From NCBI GenBank assembly GCA_002423435.1, contig DIWE01000043.1:5460-69459 (forward strand): DNA of 64,000 nucleotides. The letters run 5' to 3'. Below are positions 1-9,270 of the stretch, piece after piece; the first letter of the stretch is position 1, and every line of letters starts with the position of its first letter. Made by a program: the position numbers and the translations under genes. The notes under the pieces were generated by a model, which had not been told where the DNA came from, did no database searches, and saw nothing but the letters and a program-made list of their open reading frames with translations. Source of the stretch: Clostridiales bacterium UBA6114 (lineage in GTDB: Bacteria > Bacillota > Clostridia > Oscillospirales > Butyricicoccaceae).

Positions 1-497
1 TTTTCGACCGCATGGTCAGATTCATTCAGGACAGCGGGATTGTGACGGCAATGGTCGGGCTCTTAAACGCTCCGAAAGGTACAAAGCTGTATCAGCGACT
101 CTTGAAAGAGGGCCGGATGACGGAGGAATTCTCGGGCGACAATACAAACTTCACAATGAATTTCACCCCCAAAATGGATAAGAATCTGCTGATGAAGGGG
201 TATCAAAGCATTGTCTCCACGATTTACTCCCCGAAATTTTACTATGAGCGAGTCAAAAATTTCCTGAAGGAATTCGATGCCGATCAACGGATCAGCATCA
301 ATGTGAATGCAGCCAACGTTTTGGCGTTTATAAAATCCATCTTTCGGCTCGGCATCCTGGGGAAGGAGCGCCTATATTACTGGAAGCTTTTTTTCTGGTC
401 GATATTCAGGCGTCCGAAGCTGTTCCCGGCGGCCGTCCGGTTTTCCATTTACGGGTTTCATTTCAGAAAAGTTTATGAGGGCGTATCTTTGACTTGA
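1..497 (+). CDS. B12-binding radical SAM protein, C-terminal part (partial at left edge)
   Basis: The reading frame is open at the left edge and ends with TGA at 495-497, so only about 164 C-terminal residues are present. The text resembles the C-terminal DUF4070-type region that follows the radical SAM barrel in cobalamin-binding radical SAM proteins: a segment like GLLNAPKGTKLYQRLLKEGR, then a helical region with FYYERV. The cobalamin domain and the CxxxCxxC iron-sulfur motif would lie outside the window, so neither is seen. The reaction cannot be given; members modify lipids, cofactors or natural products. The gene is followed by a clear terminator and stands apart from the next gene. Confidence 0.75.
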   Translation, partial: FDRMVRFIQDSGIVTAMVGLLNAPKGTKLYQRLLKEGRMTEEFSGDNTNFTMNFTPKMDKNLLMKGYQSIVSTIYSPKFYYERVKNFLKEFDADQRISINVNAANVLAFIKSIFRLGILGKERLYYWKLFFWSIFRRPKLFPAAVRFSIYGFHFRKVYEGVSLT

Positions 498-523
498 TCT
501 TGGCTGTACTAAAATCATGCGAG

Positions 524-558
524 ATAAAACTCCGCTCATATAAGCGGAGTTTTATTTC
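524..558 (+). terminator. Rho-independent terminator after the radical SAM gene
   Basis: A perfect 13-bp stem (arms 524-536 and 543-555, loop CATATA) is flanked by A and T runs, 27 bases after the stop codon. The flanking A run also lets it work in the reverse direction. Confidence 0.85.
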
Positions 559-707
559 TGGTTCCGGGAAATCGGGTTTTTCGTCGGACTCTTAAAGCTC
601 CGAGGGTAAAAGCGGGCTGGATGTCGCCCTGTCAAAGGTGTATACTGAAGTGTACCGCTTACATGGGAATAATAAGAAGCAAACGGAATGTCGAGGTATG
701 AATACAG

Positions 708-2498
708 ATGCTGCTGTCCGCGGAAAAAATCACAAAAAGCTATAGCGAAAAAACCGTGTTAAAAGACGTCTCCCTGTATCTTGACGAGGGAGAAAAAATC
801 GGTGTGATCGGCTTAAACGGAACGGGGAAATCCACCTTCCTCAAAATTATCGCCAGGATCGAGGAACCGGACAGCGGTACGATTACAAGAAATCCGAATG
901 CGAGAATCGAGTTCTTGCCTCAAAATCCGGAATGGGATGATAATCTTTCTGTACTCGACCATGTATTTCTCGGAGCATCCGCCGAACTTAAGGAACTGAA
1001 AGCCTATGAAGCAAAGACGGTTTTAACAAAACTCGGCATTTCGGAATTTGACAAGAGCGTCGGTCTTTTGTCCGGCGGCCAACGAAAGCGCGTCGCGATC
1101 GCGAGCGCGCTAGTTAGGCCCTGTGAGCTTTTAATTTTGGACGAGCCCACGAATCATCTGGACAGCGGGATGGTTTTATGGCTTGAAAATTATTTGATCA
1201 GGTATACAGGCGCCATTCTTATGGTAACGCATGACCGCTATTTTTTGGACAGGGTGACAAATAAAATTGTCGAGATAGACCGCGGGAATTTATACACCTA
1301 TCAAGGGAATTATTCAAAATATCTTGAACTTAAAGCGGAGCGCGAAGACATGGAACGCGCCAGCGAACGAAAAAAGCGGAGCCTTCTTCGCAAAGAGGCC
1401 GAATGGATAAAACGCGGGCCGAGGGCGCGCGGGACAAAAAGCAAGGACCGAATTGCCCGGTTTGAGGAACTCGGCGGAAGCATTGCCGACACCGAGACGG
1501 AGACACTTGCGATCGGCACATTGTCACAAAGGCTCGGAAAAAAGACGGTTGAGATTCGGGGTATCGGGAAGAGCTTTGGCGGAAGACAGATTGTAAAGGA
1601 CTTCGAGCATGTGATTTCGCGCGACGCGAGGATAGGTATCGTGGGCAAAAACGGATGCGGGAAAACCACCTTATTAAACATGATAAGCGGCGCTCTCGCG
1701 TCCGACAGCGGCTCCGTCATCTTCGGAGACACGGTAAAACTCGGATATTTTTCACAGGAAGGCTTGGATATGGACCCGTCTCTCCGGGTGATCGATTATA
1801 TCAAAGGGATCGCCGGGGAAGTTGAAACAAGCGACGGAACACAGAGCGCTTCGCAGATGCTTGAAAAATTCCTGTTTACACCCGATCTGCAATGGAATAC
1901 AATAAACAGGCTGTCGGGCGGGGAGCGGAGAAGGCTTTACCTGCTTGGGGTCTTGATGGAAGCGCCGAACATTCTGCTTTTGGACGAGCCGACGAACGAC
2001 CTTGATATCGAAACGCTTACCATTTTTGAAGAATATCTTAACCGGTTTAACGGCGCCGTCGTCGCGGTCTCTCACGACAGATATTTCCTCGACAAGGTCG
2101 TCGATACCATTTTTGAATTTCAGGATGACGGGACGATCAAAAAATGCCTCGGGGGATATTCGGAGTATCTCGCGGGAAAGACCTCCGAACCGAATTGTCA
2201 AAAAGCCTCAAAACCCAAAGCGGTATCCTATAAAAAAGAGAGCAGCAATAAAAAGCTGAAATTTTCATTTAAGGAACAGCGTGAGTTTGAAAATATCGAG
2301 CCTGAAATTGAAGCGCTGAATCTTAAGCTGAACGAGTTATTATTACAGATCGACAGGGAATCGAGCAATTACCTGAAGCTTCAGGAACTGACTTCCCGGA
2401 AAGAAGACCTTGAGAGAACGCTTGACGAAAAGATGGAACGGTGGGTTTACTTGAACGATCTTGCGGAAAAAATAGCTCAGTCCGGGCAGATAGAATAG
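708..2498 (+). CDS. ABC-F family ATPase
   Basis: A 596-residue soluble protein with two ABC ATPase domains in one chain and no membrane segment, which is the ABC-F layout. Domain 1 has Walker A GLNGTGKS near residues 35-42, signature LSGGQ and Walker B LLILDEPTNHLD. Domain 2 has GKNGCGKT, LSGGERRR and LLLDEPTNDLD. Between them is the basic, charged linker typical of ABC-F, and the C-terminus (about 520-596) is Lys/Glu-rich and probably coiled coil, as in Uup. ABC-F proteins act on the ribosome, relieving stalled or antibiotic-blocked translation. Whether this is a housekeeping or a resistance member cannot be decided here. It appears monocistronic. A decayed fragment of a close relative lies about 420 bp downstream. 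Confidence 0.9.
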   Translation: MLLSAEKITKSYSEKTVLKDVSLYLDEGEKIGVIGLNGTGKSTFLKIIARIEEPDSGTITRNPNARIEFLPQNPEWDDNLSVLDHVFLGASAELKELKAYEAKTVLTKLGISEFDKSVGLLSGGQRKRVAIASALVRPCELLILDEPTNHLDSGMVLWLENYLIRYTGAILMVTHDRYFLDRVTNKIVEIDRGNLYTYQGNYSKYLELKAEREDMERASERKKRSLLRKEAEWIKRGPRARGTKSKDRIARFEELGGSIADTETETLAIGTLSQRLGKKTVEIRGIGKSFGGRQIVKDFEHVISRDARIGIVGKNGCGKTTLLNMISGALASDSGSVIFGDTVKLGYFSQEGLDMDPSLRVIDYIKGIAGEVETSDGTQSASQMLEKFLFTPDLQWNTINRLSGGERRRLYLLGVLMEAPNILLLDEPTNDLDIETLTIFEEYLNRFNGAVVAVSHDRYFLDKVVDTIFEFQDDGTIKKCLGGYSEYLAGKTSEPNCQKASKPKAVSYKKESSNKKLKFSFKEQREFENIEPEIEALNLKLNELLLQIDRESSNYLKLQELTSRKEDLERTLDEKMERWVYLNDLAEKIAQSGQIE

Positions 2499-2652
2499 GC
2501 AAAATGGCAACGAAAAAGAGAAAGCTTATTTAGCTTCCTCCTAACCTTAACCAACCTGAGAATATTTTCAGTTTTAGTCGGGGAAAAAAGAAAAACGCTG
2601 CCGACGGCACAAGCATCGGAAGCGCCATGAAGAGAGATGCGTGGAATTGCTT

Positions 2653-2814
2653 TCAGGAATTGCTTAATTCTTCAATTCTCTTCCTGATCGAAATACAGCC
2701 TTCCTTCCATTTCTCGGCGGCAGCGGAATCCTTTTTTGTGGCGGCCCGGGAGTATCCGTCGAGATAAACCTGCAATTTGCTTTTCAATAATAAAATGGTG
2801 TTTTCTTTTGTCAT
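2653..2814 (-). CDS. small hypothetical protein (53 aa)
   Basis: A short charged protein beginning MTKENTILLLKSKLQVYLDG and ending in RKRIEELSNS; it looks helical and soluble. I chose the ATG at 2814 because GGAGTG sits 6-10 bases upstream; the frame extends further 5' but without a ribosome site. It is read against its neighbours and lies between the ABC-F gene and its decayed partial copy. I recognise no family. Confidence 0.5.
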   Translation of the reverse strand: MTKENTILLLKSKLQVYLDGYSRAATKKDSAAAEKWKEGCISIRKRIEELSNS

Positions 2815-2919
2815 GAGCACACTCCAATCAATTAATAAACTAATTATATCACTTTTTGTCCTACATTGCAAAACGCGGCAAAGGCAAGTAATGCCAAATT
2901 GAGCAGTCGCGATGACGAA

Positions 2920-2990
2920 GCTTCTGTTTACATCCTTTCTGCAATGGAATACAATAAATAAGTTGTCCGACGGAGAAAGCTTGGTGATAT
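2920..2990 (+). pseudogene. decayed fragment of a second ABC-F gene
   Basis: Bases 2920-2990 match the intact ABC-F gene at about 1866-1930, including an uninterrupted 20-base identity (CTGCAATGGAATACAATAAA). Read in the matching frame it gives LQWNTINKLSDGE, against LQWNTINRLSGGE in the intact gene. The signature Gly is changed and no ORF supports it, so it is a relic of a duplicated or recombined ABC-F gene. The rest of the 2499-3089 gap holds only the small minus-strand ORF. Confidence 0.7.
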
Positions 2991-3089
2991 TACTGCAATT
3001 TCCATGATACAGGCTGTGACGGCGTAGAAAAATAAAAGGGGTGAGCGGAAAGAAAACTGAAATAAAAGACAGATAGAAATGAGAGTATT

Positions 3090-3947
3090 GTGATTAAAAT
3101 AAATAACAACGCAATGACGCACGGCGGAAAATTTCATGCCGACGACGTATTTTCGGCGGCACTTTTAAGAATCGTGAATCCGGACATCAAAATCATACGT
3201 GCCTTCGATGTGCCGGAGGGTTTTGACGGGATTGTTTTTGATATGGGCGGCGGTAAGTTTGACCACCACCAGCGGGACGCGGAAGTCCGGGAAAACGGCG
3301 TGCCGTACGCGGCGTTCGGCCTATTGTGGAGGGAGTTTGGGGAGTCCGTGCTTTGCGCCGCTCTCTGCCCGCCGGAGAAAGCGGCGAAAGAAGCAAGCCG
3401 CTTTGACGAGACTTTTATAGAGCCGCTGGATGCGGATGATAACTTAAATACCGGGAGTCAGCTTGCAGGCGTTATCGGCGCCTTCAACCCAAGCTGGGAT
3501 TCGGCGGAATCTCCGGATCAGCGGTTTTTCGAGGCGCTGAATTTCGCCACCATTATATTGAACAGGAAAATAGACGGCATTATAAGCGTACAAAGGGCAA
3601 GAGACTTTGTCGAAGGGGCTCTTTTTAAGTCAAAGGATGGCATTGTGGTTTTGCCTAAATTTGCTCCGTGGAAAATGGTACTTTCAAAGTCCGATGCGGA
3701 ATTTGTCGTTTATCCCTCGCAAAGAGGCGGATTTGCTGCGCAGGCAATTCCGGAAGACACCGATCATAAAGAGTTAAAATGCAGTTTCCCGCAGGATTGG
3801 GCGGGAAAGCCGGAGGACGAGCTTAAGAGAATTTCGGGCGTCGATACATTGAACTTTTGCCACAAGGGCCGCTTCCTGATCACGGCGGGCAGTTTGAATG
3901 ATGCCGTAAAAGCTTGCAAGCTTGCAGGTCATAAAAAAAGAAAATAA
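3090..3947 (+). CDS. MYG1 family protein (UPF0160)
   Basis: A 285-residue protein beginning with the family signature THGGKFHADDVFSAALL, followed by FDMGGGKFDHHQ. The His/Asp clusters resemble the metal centres of DHH-type phosphoesterases, and eukaryotic MYG1 is a 3'-5' RNA exonuclease; activity of the bacterial form is an inference. The length is close to the bacterial family norm. The GTG at 3090 is the best start, since the next in-frame ATG (3114) would leave only a few residues before the conserved His. It stands alone ahead of a DEAD-box helicase, which would fit an RNA-linked role but is not proof. Confidence 0.85.
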   Translation: MIKINNNAMTHGGKFHADDVFSAALLRIVNPDIKIIRAFDVPEGFDGIVFDMGGGKFDHHQRDAEVRENGVPYAAFGLLWREFGESVLCAALCPPEKAAKEASRFDETFIEPLDADDNLNTGSQLAGVIGAFNPSWDSAESPDQRFFEALNFATIILNRKIDGIISVQRARDFVEGALFKSKDGIVVLPKFAPWKMVLSKSDAEFVVYPSQRGGFAAQAIPEDTDHKELKCSFPQDWAGKPEDELKRISGVDTLNFCHKGRFLITAGSLNDAVKACKLAGHKKRK

Positions 3948-4037
3948 TAGTACTTCCGTCAACAGGGATTTATTAAAGATCGGTGTATGCCCGGAAAGAT
4001 TCCCGGAAGGCCGGAGACTTAAGGAGAAAACAAATTA

Positions 4038-5300
4038 ATGACGTTTGAAACATTAGGCATTATAGAACCCATTTTGAGGGCCTTAAAAAAAGAGGGCTAT
4101 ACGGTTCCTACCCCAATTCAGAAAGAGGCAATCCCGCCGCTGTTAAACCACAGAGACCTGCTCGGATGCGCGCAGACAGGTACGGGAAAAACCGCCGCTT
4201 TTGCCGTTCCGATCATACAACACCTCTATCGGGAGAGAAAAGCCGTTCATGGGATAAGACCGGTGAAAGCGCTGATACTGACTCCGACCAGAGAACTGGC
4301 CGCGCAGATCGGAAGAAGCTTTTCCGCATACGGGGCATTTTCAGGGCTTAAAAACACGGTTATTTTTGGCGGCGTTTCCCAGCTCCCGCAGGTTCAGATG
4401 CTTGATGCCGGCGTGGATATTTTGGTAGCGACGCCGGGCAGGCTTTTAGACCTGATGAATCAGAGACGCGTTGACCTCCACGACATCGCCATTTTTGTGC
4501 TCGACGAAGCAGACCGGATGCTGGATATGGGGTTTTTGCACGATGTTGAAAAAGTAATCGACCGGCTGCCTGCAAAAAGGCAAACCATGCTGTTTTCAGC
4601 GACAATGCCCGCGGAAATCGAGAAGCTGACCAAAACCATTTTGACGGACCCGGTAAAAGTCAAGGTGACTCCGGTTTCGTCGACGGTCGACAGTATTGAG
4701 CAATCGGTTTATTTTGTGGGCAAAGCGAACAAGACAAAACTGCTCATCCATCTCTTAAAGGATGAAGCGATCGTCTCGGCGCTGGTGTTTTCCAGAACAA
4801 AACACGGGGCAAACAAAATAGCGAAGATTTTATTGCAGGCGGGGATTTTATGCGACGTCATCCACTCAAACAAGGGGCAAACCGCGCGGCAGAATGCCCT
4901 TTCAAGATTCAAAGACAGACAGATAAGGGTTCTGGTGGCAACGGATATTGTGGCAAGGGGAATCGACATTGACGAGCTTTCGCATGTCGTAAATTTCGAT
5001 TTGCCCGAAGTGCCGGAAGCCTATGTCCACAGGATCGGGAGAACCGGCAGGGCGGGCTTTGGCGGTACCGCCATATCTTTTTGCGATGAATCCGAAAAAA
5101 AGCTGCTTAATGAAATTGAAAAGCTTATTTCAAAAAGGATAACGGTCGTGGAGGACCATCCGTATCCGCTTGTTGCGGCAGATAGCTCCGAGCGCAAAGA
5201 AACGATCTCCAAAACACCCTCCGGAAACAGCAGTCCAAAACATGATGTAGTGAAATCCGGGATAAAGAAGAATCAGTGGAGACGCACGAAAAGCCGATAG
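4038..5300 (+). CDS. DEAD-box ATP-dependent RNA helicase, RhlE-like
   Basis: A 420-residue helicase with the full set of motifs: Q motif in the first 35 residues, AQTGTGKT (45-52), PTRELAAQ, TPGR, DEAD (156-159), SAT (187-189), then the second RecA domain with VLVATDIVARGIDIDE and HRIGRTGRAG. The C-terminal tail of about 50 residues is short, basic and Ser-rich, as in RhlE-type enzymes that lack an added RNA-binding domain. It would unwind short RNA duplexes in ribosome assembly or cold adaptation. AAGGAG lies 11 bases before the ATG. It is probably transcribed alone. Confidence 0.92.
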   Translation: MTFETLGIIEPILRALKKEGYTVPTPIQKEAIPPLLNHRDLLGCAQTGTGKTAAFAVPIIQHLYRERKAVHGIRPVKALILTPTRELAAQIGRSFSAYGAFSGLKNTVIFGGVSQLPQVQMLDAGVDILVATPGRLLDLMNQRRVDLHDIAIFVLDEADRMLDMGFLHDVEKVIDRLPAKRQTMLFSATMPAEIEKLTKTILTDPVKVKVTPVSSTVDSIEQSVYFVGKANKTKLLIHLLKDEAIVSALVFSRTKHGANKIAKILLQAGILCDVIHSNKGQTARQNALSRFKDRQIRVLVATDIVARGIDIDELSHVVNFDLPEVPEAYVHRIGRTGRAGFGGTAISFCDESEKKLLNEIEKLISKRITVVEDHPYPLVAADSSERKETISKTPSGNSSPKHDVVKSGIKKNQWRRTKSR

Positions 5301-5437
5301 CTCGTCTTTCCCGGCTTAATTGCATATGGTAAAATCGTAAATTTTATGGTAAAATAAAAAAATACGAAACGCCGTTCAACCTTTCCCGGCGTTTGACGGC
5401 TTTAGCTTTACTAAAATAACAGAGAGGAAAATATCAA

Positions 5438-7033
5438 TTGAGTTCATCAAAAAAGAAGATCCTGCGAAAAGCGGAATTGATGGATGGTGAAGCCGTTCAT
5501 CAAAAACCGGGCATATCCGGCAAAGGGAAACTGATGATATTGATTGCAACGGGAATCATAGCGATTCTCATCATATTCCTGGTAATGCTGAGCATGGGGG
5601 TGCTGCACCGGTCGACGACCGCACTCTCGGTCGGCCCTTTGAAAATCAGCGCGGCTGAATACAATTTCAATTATTTTTCTTCGGTGAGCAGTTATGTTTC
5701 GAATCTAACGAATTATGGAATAACAGCCGAGCAGATGCAGCTTGACGTCACGAAACCGCTCGACCAGCAGCCCTGCCCCGTCGGTGAGGAAGGCGAAACC
5801 TGGGGGGACTTTTTCCGGGAGCAGGTGGAATCCTCGCTGCGGCAGACCGGGGAGCTTTATCTTGAAGCGGAGGCGGCCGGCTATACCCTGCCTGAGGAAT
5901 CCAAGAAAAGTATTGACGACAGCATAAGTCAGCTCAAAGAGTATTGCGACTCGTCGAACATCTCGCTTAACAGGTACCTGACCAAAAATTACGGAGAGGG
6001 CGTAAACGAAGCCGTCGTGCGCACCGCTTTGGAACGGATTTATCTCGTCAGCTACTACGGAACTGAAAAGAACGAGAGCTACACCTTCACAAACGACGAA
6101 GTACAGAAATATTACAATGAAAACAAATCCGACTTTGATATGGTGGATTTCCGTTCGTTTGCCATAAGCGGAACGCCCGCCGAAGATACTGCCCCCGACG
6201 CCGCTGAGGATACCGACGCCGAAAACCCGGACGACGATCAGGCATCGGCGGACGAGGACAATACCGCCGCAACGGAAAAGGCGATGGCCGAGGCAAAGCA
6301 GAAGGCGGACAAGATGCTTGCATCGGTTACGGACGAGGCGTCCTTTATAAGCCTTGCGCTTGAAAACGCGGCCGAAGACGAAAAGGAAACCTATAAAAAG
6401 CCGGAAGCGACGCTGATGACCGGCACGTATTCGTCCCAGCTAAGCGAAGATCTCTCAAAATGGCTGTTTGACGATGCCAGGAAAAAGGGAGACAAGGCCG
6501 TTATCGCGTCGGATACCGGATATACGGTGGTTTATATGCTTTCGCGCTATCGTTCGCCCAGCTCGACCGTCAATGTACGCCACATCCTGATCAAGCCCGA
6601 GGTTCCGGAAGGGACGGCTGCGACGGACGAGCAGAAGTCGGCCGCCAAAACGACAGCCGAGCAGATCTATAACGAATGGAAGGGCGGCGGCATGACGGAG
6701 GATTCGTTTGCGGAGCTTGCAAAGCAGAAATCGACCGATCCGGGCTCCGCGGAAAACGGCGGCCTGTATGAAAACGTGTACAACGGGCAGATGACGACGG
6801 AGTTTAACAACTGGTGCTTCGACACCTCCCGCAAATCGGGCGACTCCGGCATCGTGGAGACGGAGTACGGCTACCACATCATGTATTTCTCCGGCAAAGG
6901 CGACGATTATTGGACGGTGCAGGTGAGAAACACGCTGGTTTCCAATGCGTTTGACGATTATTTGGCAACCCTCGAGCAAAAATACCCGCTTAAAAAGCAT
7001 AGCTTCGGCATGGACATGACGGGGAAGCTTTAA
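5438..7033 (+). CDS. membrane-anchored PpiC-type peptidyl-prolyl isomerase / foldase
   Basis: A 531-residue protein with a short basic N-terminus, a single membrane anchor at about residues 31-54, and a SurA/PrsA-like extracytoplasmic part. The C-terminal parvulin domain (about 375-490) carries VNVRHILIKPE, a central region with FAELAKQKSTDPGS and GGLYENV, and EYGYHIMYFSG, the family signature. A first, degenerate rotamase-like segment lies before it, split by a very acidic Asp/Glu/Ala insert at about 247-285. The start is TTG at 5438 with GAGAGG nine bases upstream. It has no lipobox, so it is anchored by its helix rather than by lipid as PrsA is. Likely role: folding of secreted proteins. 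Confidence 0.85.
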   Translation: MSSSKKKILRKAELMDGEAVHQKPGISGKGKLMILIATGIIAILIIFLVMLSMGVLHRSTTALSVGPLKISAAEYNFNYFSSVSSYVSNLTNYGITAEQMQLDVTKPLDQQPCPVGEEGETWGDFFREQVESSLRQTGELYLEAEAAGYTLPEESKKSIDDSISQLKEYCDSSNISLNRYLTKNYGEGVNEAVVRTALERIYLVSYYGTEKNESYTFTNDEVQKYYNENKSDFDMVDFRSFAISGTPAEDTAPDAAEDTDAENPDDDQASADEDNTAATEKAMAEAKQKADKMLASVTDEASFISLALENAAEDEKETYKKPEATLMTGTYSSQLSEDLSKWLFDDARKKGDKAVIASDTGYTVVYMLSRYRSPSSTVNVRHILIKPEVPEGTAATDEQKSAAKTTAEQIYNEWKGGGMTEDSFAELAKQKSTDPGSAENGGLYENVYNGQMTTEFNNWCFDTSRKSGDSGIVETEYGYHIMYFSGKGDDYWTVQVRNTLVSNAFDDYLATLEQKYPLKKHSFGMDMTGKL

Positions 7034-7120
7034 AGGGACACTAAAACAAAAGTCGATACGAATTAAGTTTTAAAACTGAATTATAAGGCCGGCTTGCTCA
7101 AACAAACAGTGCCGGCAAAT

Positions 7121-7172
7121 GAAAAAAGAGCTTAAACCGGTCTGAGACGGCCGGATTTAGGCTCTTTTTTCG
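7121..7172 (+). terminator. Rho-independent terminator after the foldase gene
   Basis: A long imperfect stem with outer arms GAAAAAAGAGC and GCTCTTTTTTC ends in a T run, 88 bases past the stop codon. The symmetrical A/T runs make it bidirectional. Confidence 0.8.
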
Positions 7173-7199
7173 ACTGTCTTCATTTATTTAATGGCCGCT

Positions 7200-7446
7200 G
7201 AACAAAACAAAAACTCAGTCATATTAAGTCTTTCAATCTGTTTTTGTTTTGTTCAGGTGCAAGGTTTTTGGCTGTTTCCAGCCAAAAACCTTGCACTTTG
7301 GGTTTGCGGCGTGTGTCCGCAAATCCAAGCGGACAGTCAAACAATGCATCTGAAGCGGCAAAACAGGCTTGTTTTGTCGCCCGGAAAGGTGGAAACCGCC
7401 TATCCGGCAAATGCGATTCGCAAATCGCATTTGTTCAGTGGACATT
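7200..7446. repeat. palindrome-rich intergenic element with a copy-like end
   Basis: No convincing gene lies here. There are two perfect inverted repeats: 15 bp (arms 7200-7214 and 7240-7254) and 18 bp (arms 7257-7274 and 7279-7296, loop TTTC). Smaller stems follow near 7301-7327 and 7358-7381. The last 38 bases (7409-7446), which contain the palindrome AATGCGATT/AATCGCATT, recur inverted at 54201-54238 with two mismatches. This looks like a small repetitive, possibly MITE-like, element rather than a terminator. Confidence 0.6.
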
Positions 7447-8329
7447 ATTTAGCCGGATATACCCCGCAGCGTTCCATGGCGGCCCGCGTCGTTCGGTAAG
7501 CCTCTTCGATCACCCATTCGGCCGGCTTTGCCCAGCAGTCTTCGCGGAAAAACTCGATCGACACCATGCCATTATAGCCGGTCGCGGCAAGGCTTCGTAA
7601 AAAACCCGGAACGTCCAGCACGCCGCGGTCGCAAAAGGTGCGGTGCTTCTGGCGCAGGTCTTCGGCGGGCATATCCCGCTCAGCCCCGTTTATGTGCACG
7701 ACGAAAATTTTTTCAGGGTCCAGCGCCGCAATTTCCTCAAAATGATTCAGCTTGTTATAGAGATACAGGTTGAATGCATCGAGCGTATAGCCGACGTTTG
7801 GACACGCCACGGCGTCTATGACTTCCTTCGCCTGGGACAGGGTGCGCACGGAGCATCGCGGACTGCCCACGAGCTCCAGCGCAAGACGCACACCGTACCC
7901 GCCGGCAAGCTCCGAAAGCTTTTTAAGCGTTGCCGCGAGGCGGGGCAGCGTTTCGGACCAGGGCAGCCCGAAGGGCTGATTGGCTGCTTCGGGGTTCATA
8001 GGCGGGACGACAATGATCGCGGGGGAGCCGATCTCTAGTGCGGTGGCGCAGGCAAAGCGGATTTCCTCCAAAAGGGCGCGGGTATGCTCGGGACGATCGT
8101 TTTCCAAAAGGAAGCCGTCGTACAGATAGATTCCGTTGATCGCGTGGGGTTTTAAGCGGCTGCCCGCAAAAAAACGCTTCAGATCGTCAAGGCTGCGCTT
8201 TTGGAAATATTCGCGGAGCTTTAAGAGATGCGGTTCAATATAGTCAAACCCCGCCTTTTCGCTCAGCACAAGATCCAGCGCAAGATCCGAATTTTCACGG
8301 GAGCACCCCTCGTTGTACCCGATTTTCAT
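7445..8329 (-). CDS. IolI-like sugar isomerase/epimerase (TIM barrel)
   Basis: A 294-residue AP-endonuclease-2-fold protein. Its start MKIGYNEGCSRENSDLALDL and the later LALELVGSPRCSV and MVSIEFFRE blocks follow the text of 2-keto-myo-inositol isomerase IolI closely. Glu in LALELVG, Asp in YTLDAFN, His in VVHING and the terminal Glu in SIEFF are the expected metal and catalytic residues. It would isomerise or epimerise a keto-sugar or inosose. AAAGAAAGGGA precedes the ATG. It is read with the next gene upstream (8375-9250), from the promoter at 9325, in a two-gene operon of cluster I. The true substrate is unknown, since no other iol gene is present. Confidence 0.78.
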   Translation of the reverse strand: MKIGYNEGCSRENSDLALDLVLSEKAGFDYIEPHLLKLREYFQKRSLDDLKRFFAGSRLKPHAINGIYLYDGFLLENDRPEHTRALLEEIRFACATALEIGSPAIIVVPPMNPEAANQPFGLPWSETLPRLAATLKKLSELAGGYGVRLALELVGSPRCSVRTLSQAKEVIDAVACPNVGYTLDAFNLYLYNKLNHFEEIAALDPEKIFVVHINGAERDMPAEDLRQKHRTFCDRGVLDVPGFLRSLAATGYNGMVSIEFFREDCWAKPAEWVIEEAYRTTRAAMERCGVYPAK

Positions 8330-8374
8330 TTCGTTTCCCTTTCTTTAAATATAGAGCTTATTAAAAATATGCCC

Positions 8375-9250
8375 TCAAAAATATTGCCGGCGCATTTCCT
8401 TTAAGAAATCGACGGACTCCTTCATCTCCTCTAAGCCGTTCATGCCGTCCTCCACCGAGACCCAGCCGTTAAAACCAGACTCGGCCAGCTTTGCGAAAAT
8501 GGCCGGATAGTTATTAAGCCCGCGCCCGATGACGCCGTGCTTAAGCGCAGGATGATACCCCCGCTGTCCGGCAAAGCTCAACACCTCCCTGAGATCGTAA
8601 CCGGGCAGGACATATCGGTCGCTCGCATGCATCGTGACCACGCGCGCTGATACAAGCTCCAATAGTTCCAGCGGATCCTCGTCGGCCACCAGCGTATTTG
8701 ACGGATCAAACTGCACTCCGAACCAGGGCGAATCGATCTGGTTGATAATCGCCATAAAAACCGCGATTTTTTGCGCAAACTCGGGGTAGTGCCAGGCGCC
8801 GTCCTTGTAATGGTTCTCCATGGCGAGCACGATGCCCTCTTCCCCGGCGCAGGGCAGACAGCGCCGGATGCAGTCGACCACCATGCGCACGCCGTCATCA
8901 ATCGAGACCTCCGGCCATTTTTGCCCCGAAAGCACGCGCACAAACCTGCATCCCAGCTTTTTGGATACGCGGATCATCTCCTGCTGGCGGCGCACTTCAT
9001 CCATGCGCTGTGCTTCATCGGGCAGAGTAAAGTCCGGAGAACAGCACATCATGGGAATCTCCATGCCGCACTCGGCCACGTGCGCGCGCACCTCGGCGAG
9101 ATAAGTATCCTCGTGGCTGCGCAGGAACGACCCGTACAGCTCCAGCCCGTCACACTCGAGCTGCCGCGAAAGGTCGATCCATTCGTGTAAATCCATTTTT
9201 CCACTGCTGATTTCGTCAATCCAGCATTTGGGGAATGCACTGATCTTCAA
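8375..9250 (-). CDS. sugar phosphate isomerase/epimerase (TIM barrel)
   Basis: A 291-residue protein of the xylose-isomerase-like AP-endonuclease-2 family. Features include WIDLSRQLECDGLELYGSF, LAMENHYKDG with a metal-ligand Glu, GVQFDPSNTL with Asp, VTMHASDRY with His, and NGWVSVEDG near the end. I chose TTG at 9248-9250 because AGGGAGAGG lies 6 bases before it and the protein then begins MKISAFPKCW, as relatives do; the longer ATG frame would run through the operator. It is the first gene of the minus-strand operon, is probably repressed by the adjacent GntR-type regulator, and most likely interconverts ketoses or their phosphates in the cluster I pathway. Confidence 0.78.
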   Translation of the reverse strand: MKISAFPKCWIDEISSGKMDLHEWIDLSRQLECDGLELYGSFLRSHEDTYLAEVRAHVAECGMEIPMMCCSPDFTLPDEAQRMDEVRRQQEMIRVSKKLGCRFVRVLSGQKWPEVSIDDGVRMVVDCIRRCLPCAGEEGIVLAMENHYKDGAWHYPEFAQKIAVFMAIINQIDSPWFGVQFDPSNTLVADEDPLELLELVSARVVTMHASDRYVLPGYDLREVLSFAGQRGYHPALKHGVIGRGLNNYPAIFAKLAESGFNGWVSVEDGMNGLEEMKESVDFLKEMRRQYF

Positions 9251-9270
9251 AATAGTCCTCTCCCTAACAA

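Noticed and set aside
5369..5396. Terminator between the helicase and foldase genes
   Set aside because: AAACGCCG/CGGCGTTT can pair, but it has no T run and lies just upstream of the foldase start region, so its role is unclear.
7191..7600. Short ORFs in both strands over the palindrome-rich region
   Set aside because: They run through perfect inverted repeats and have no ribosome site; the residues mirror each other because of the palindromes.
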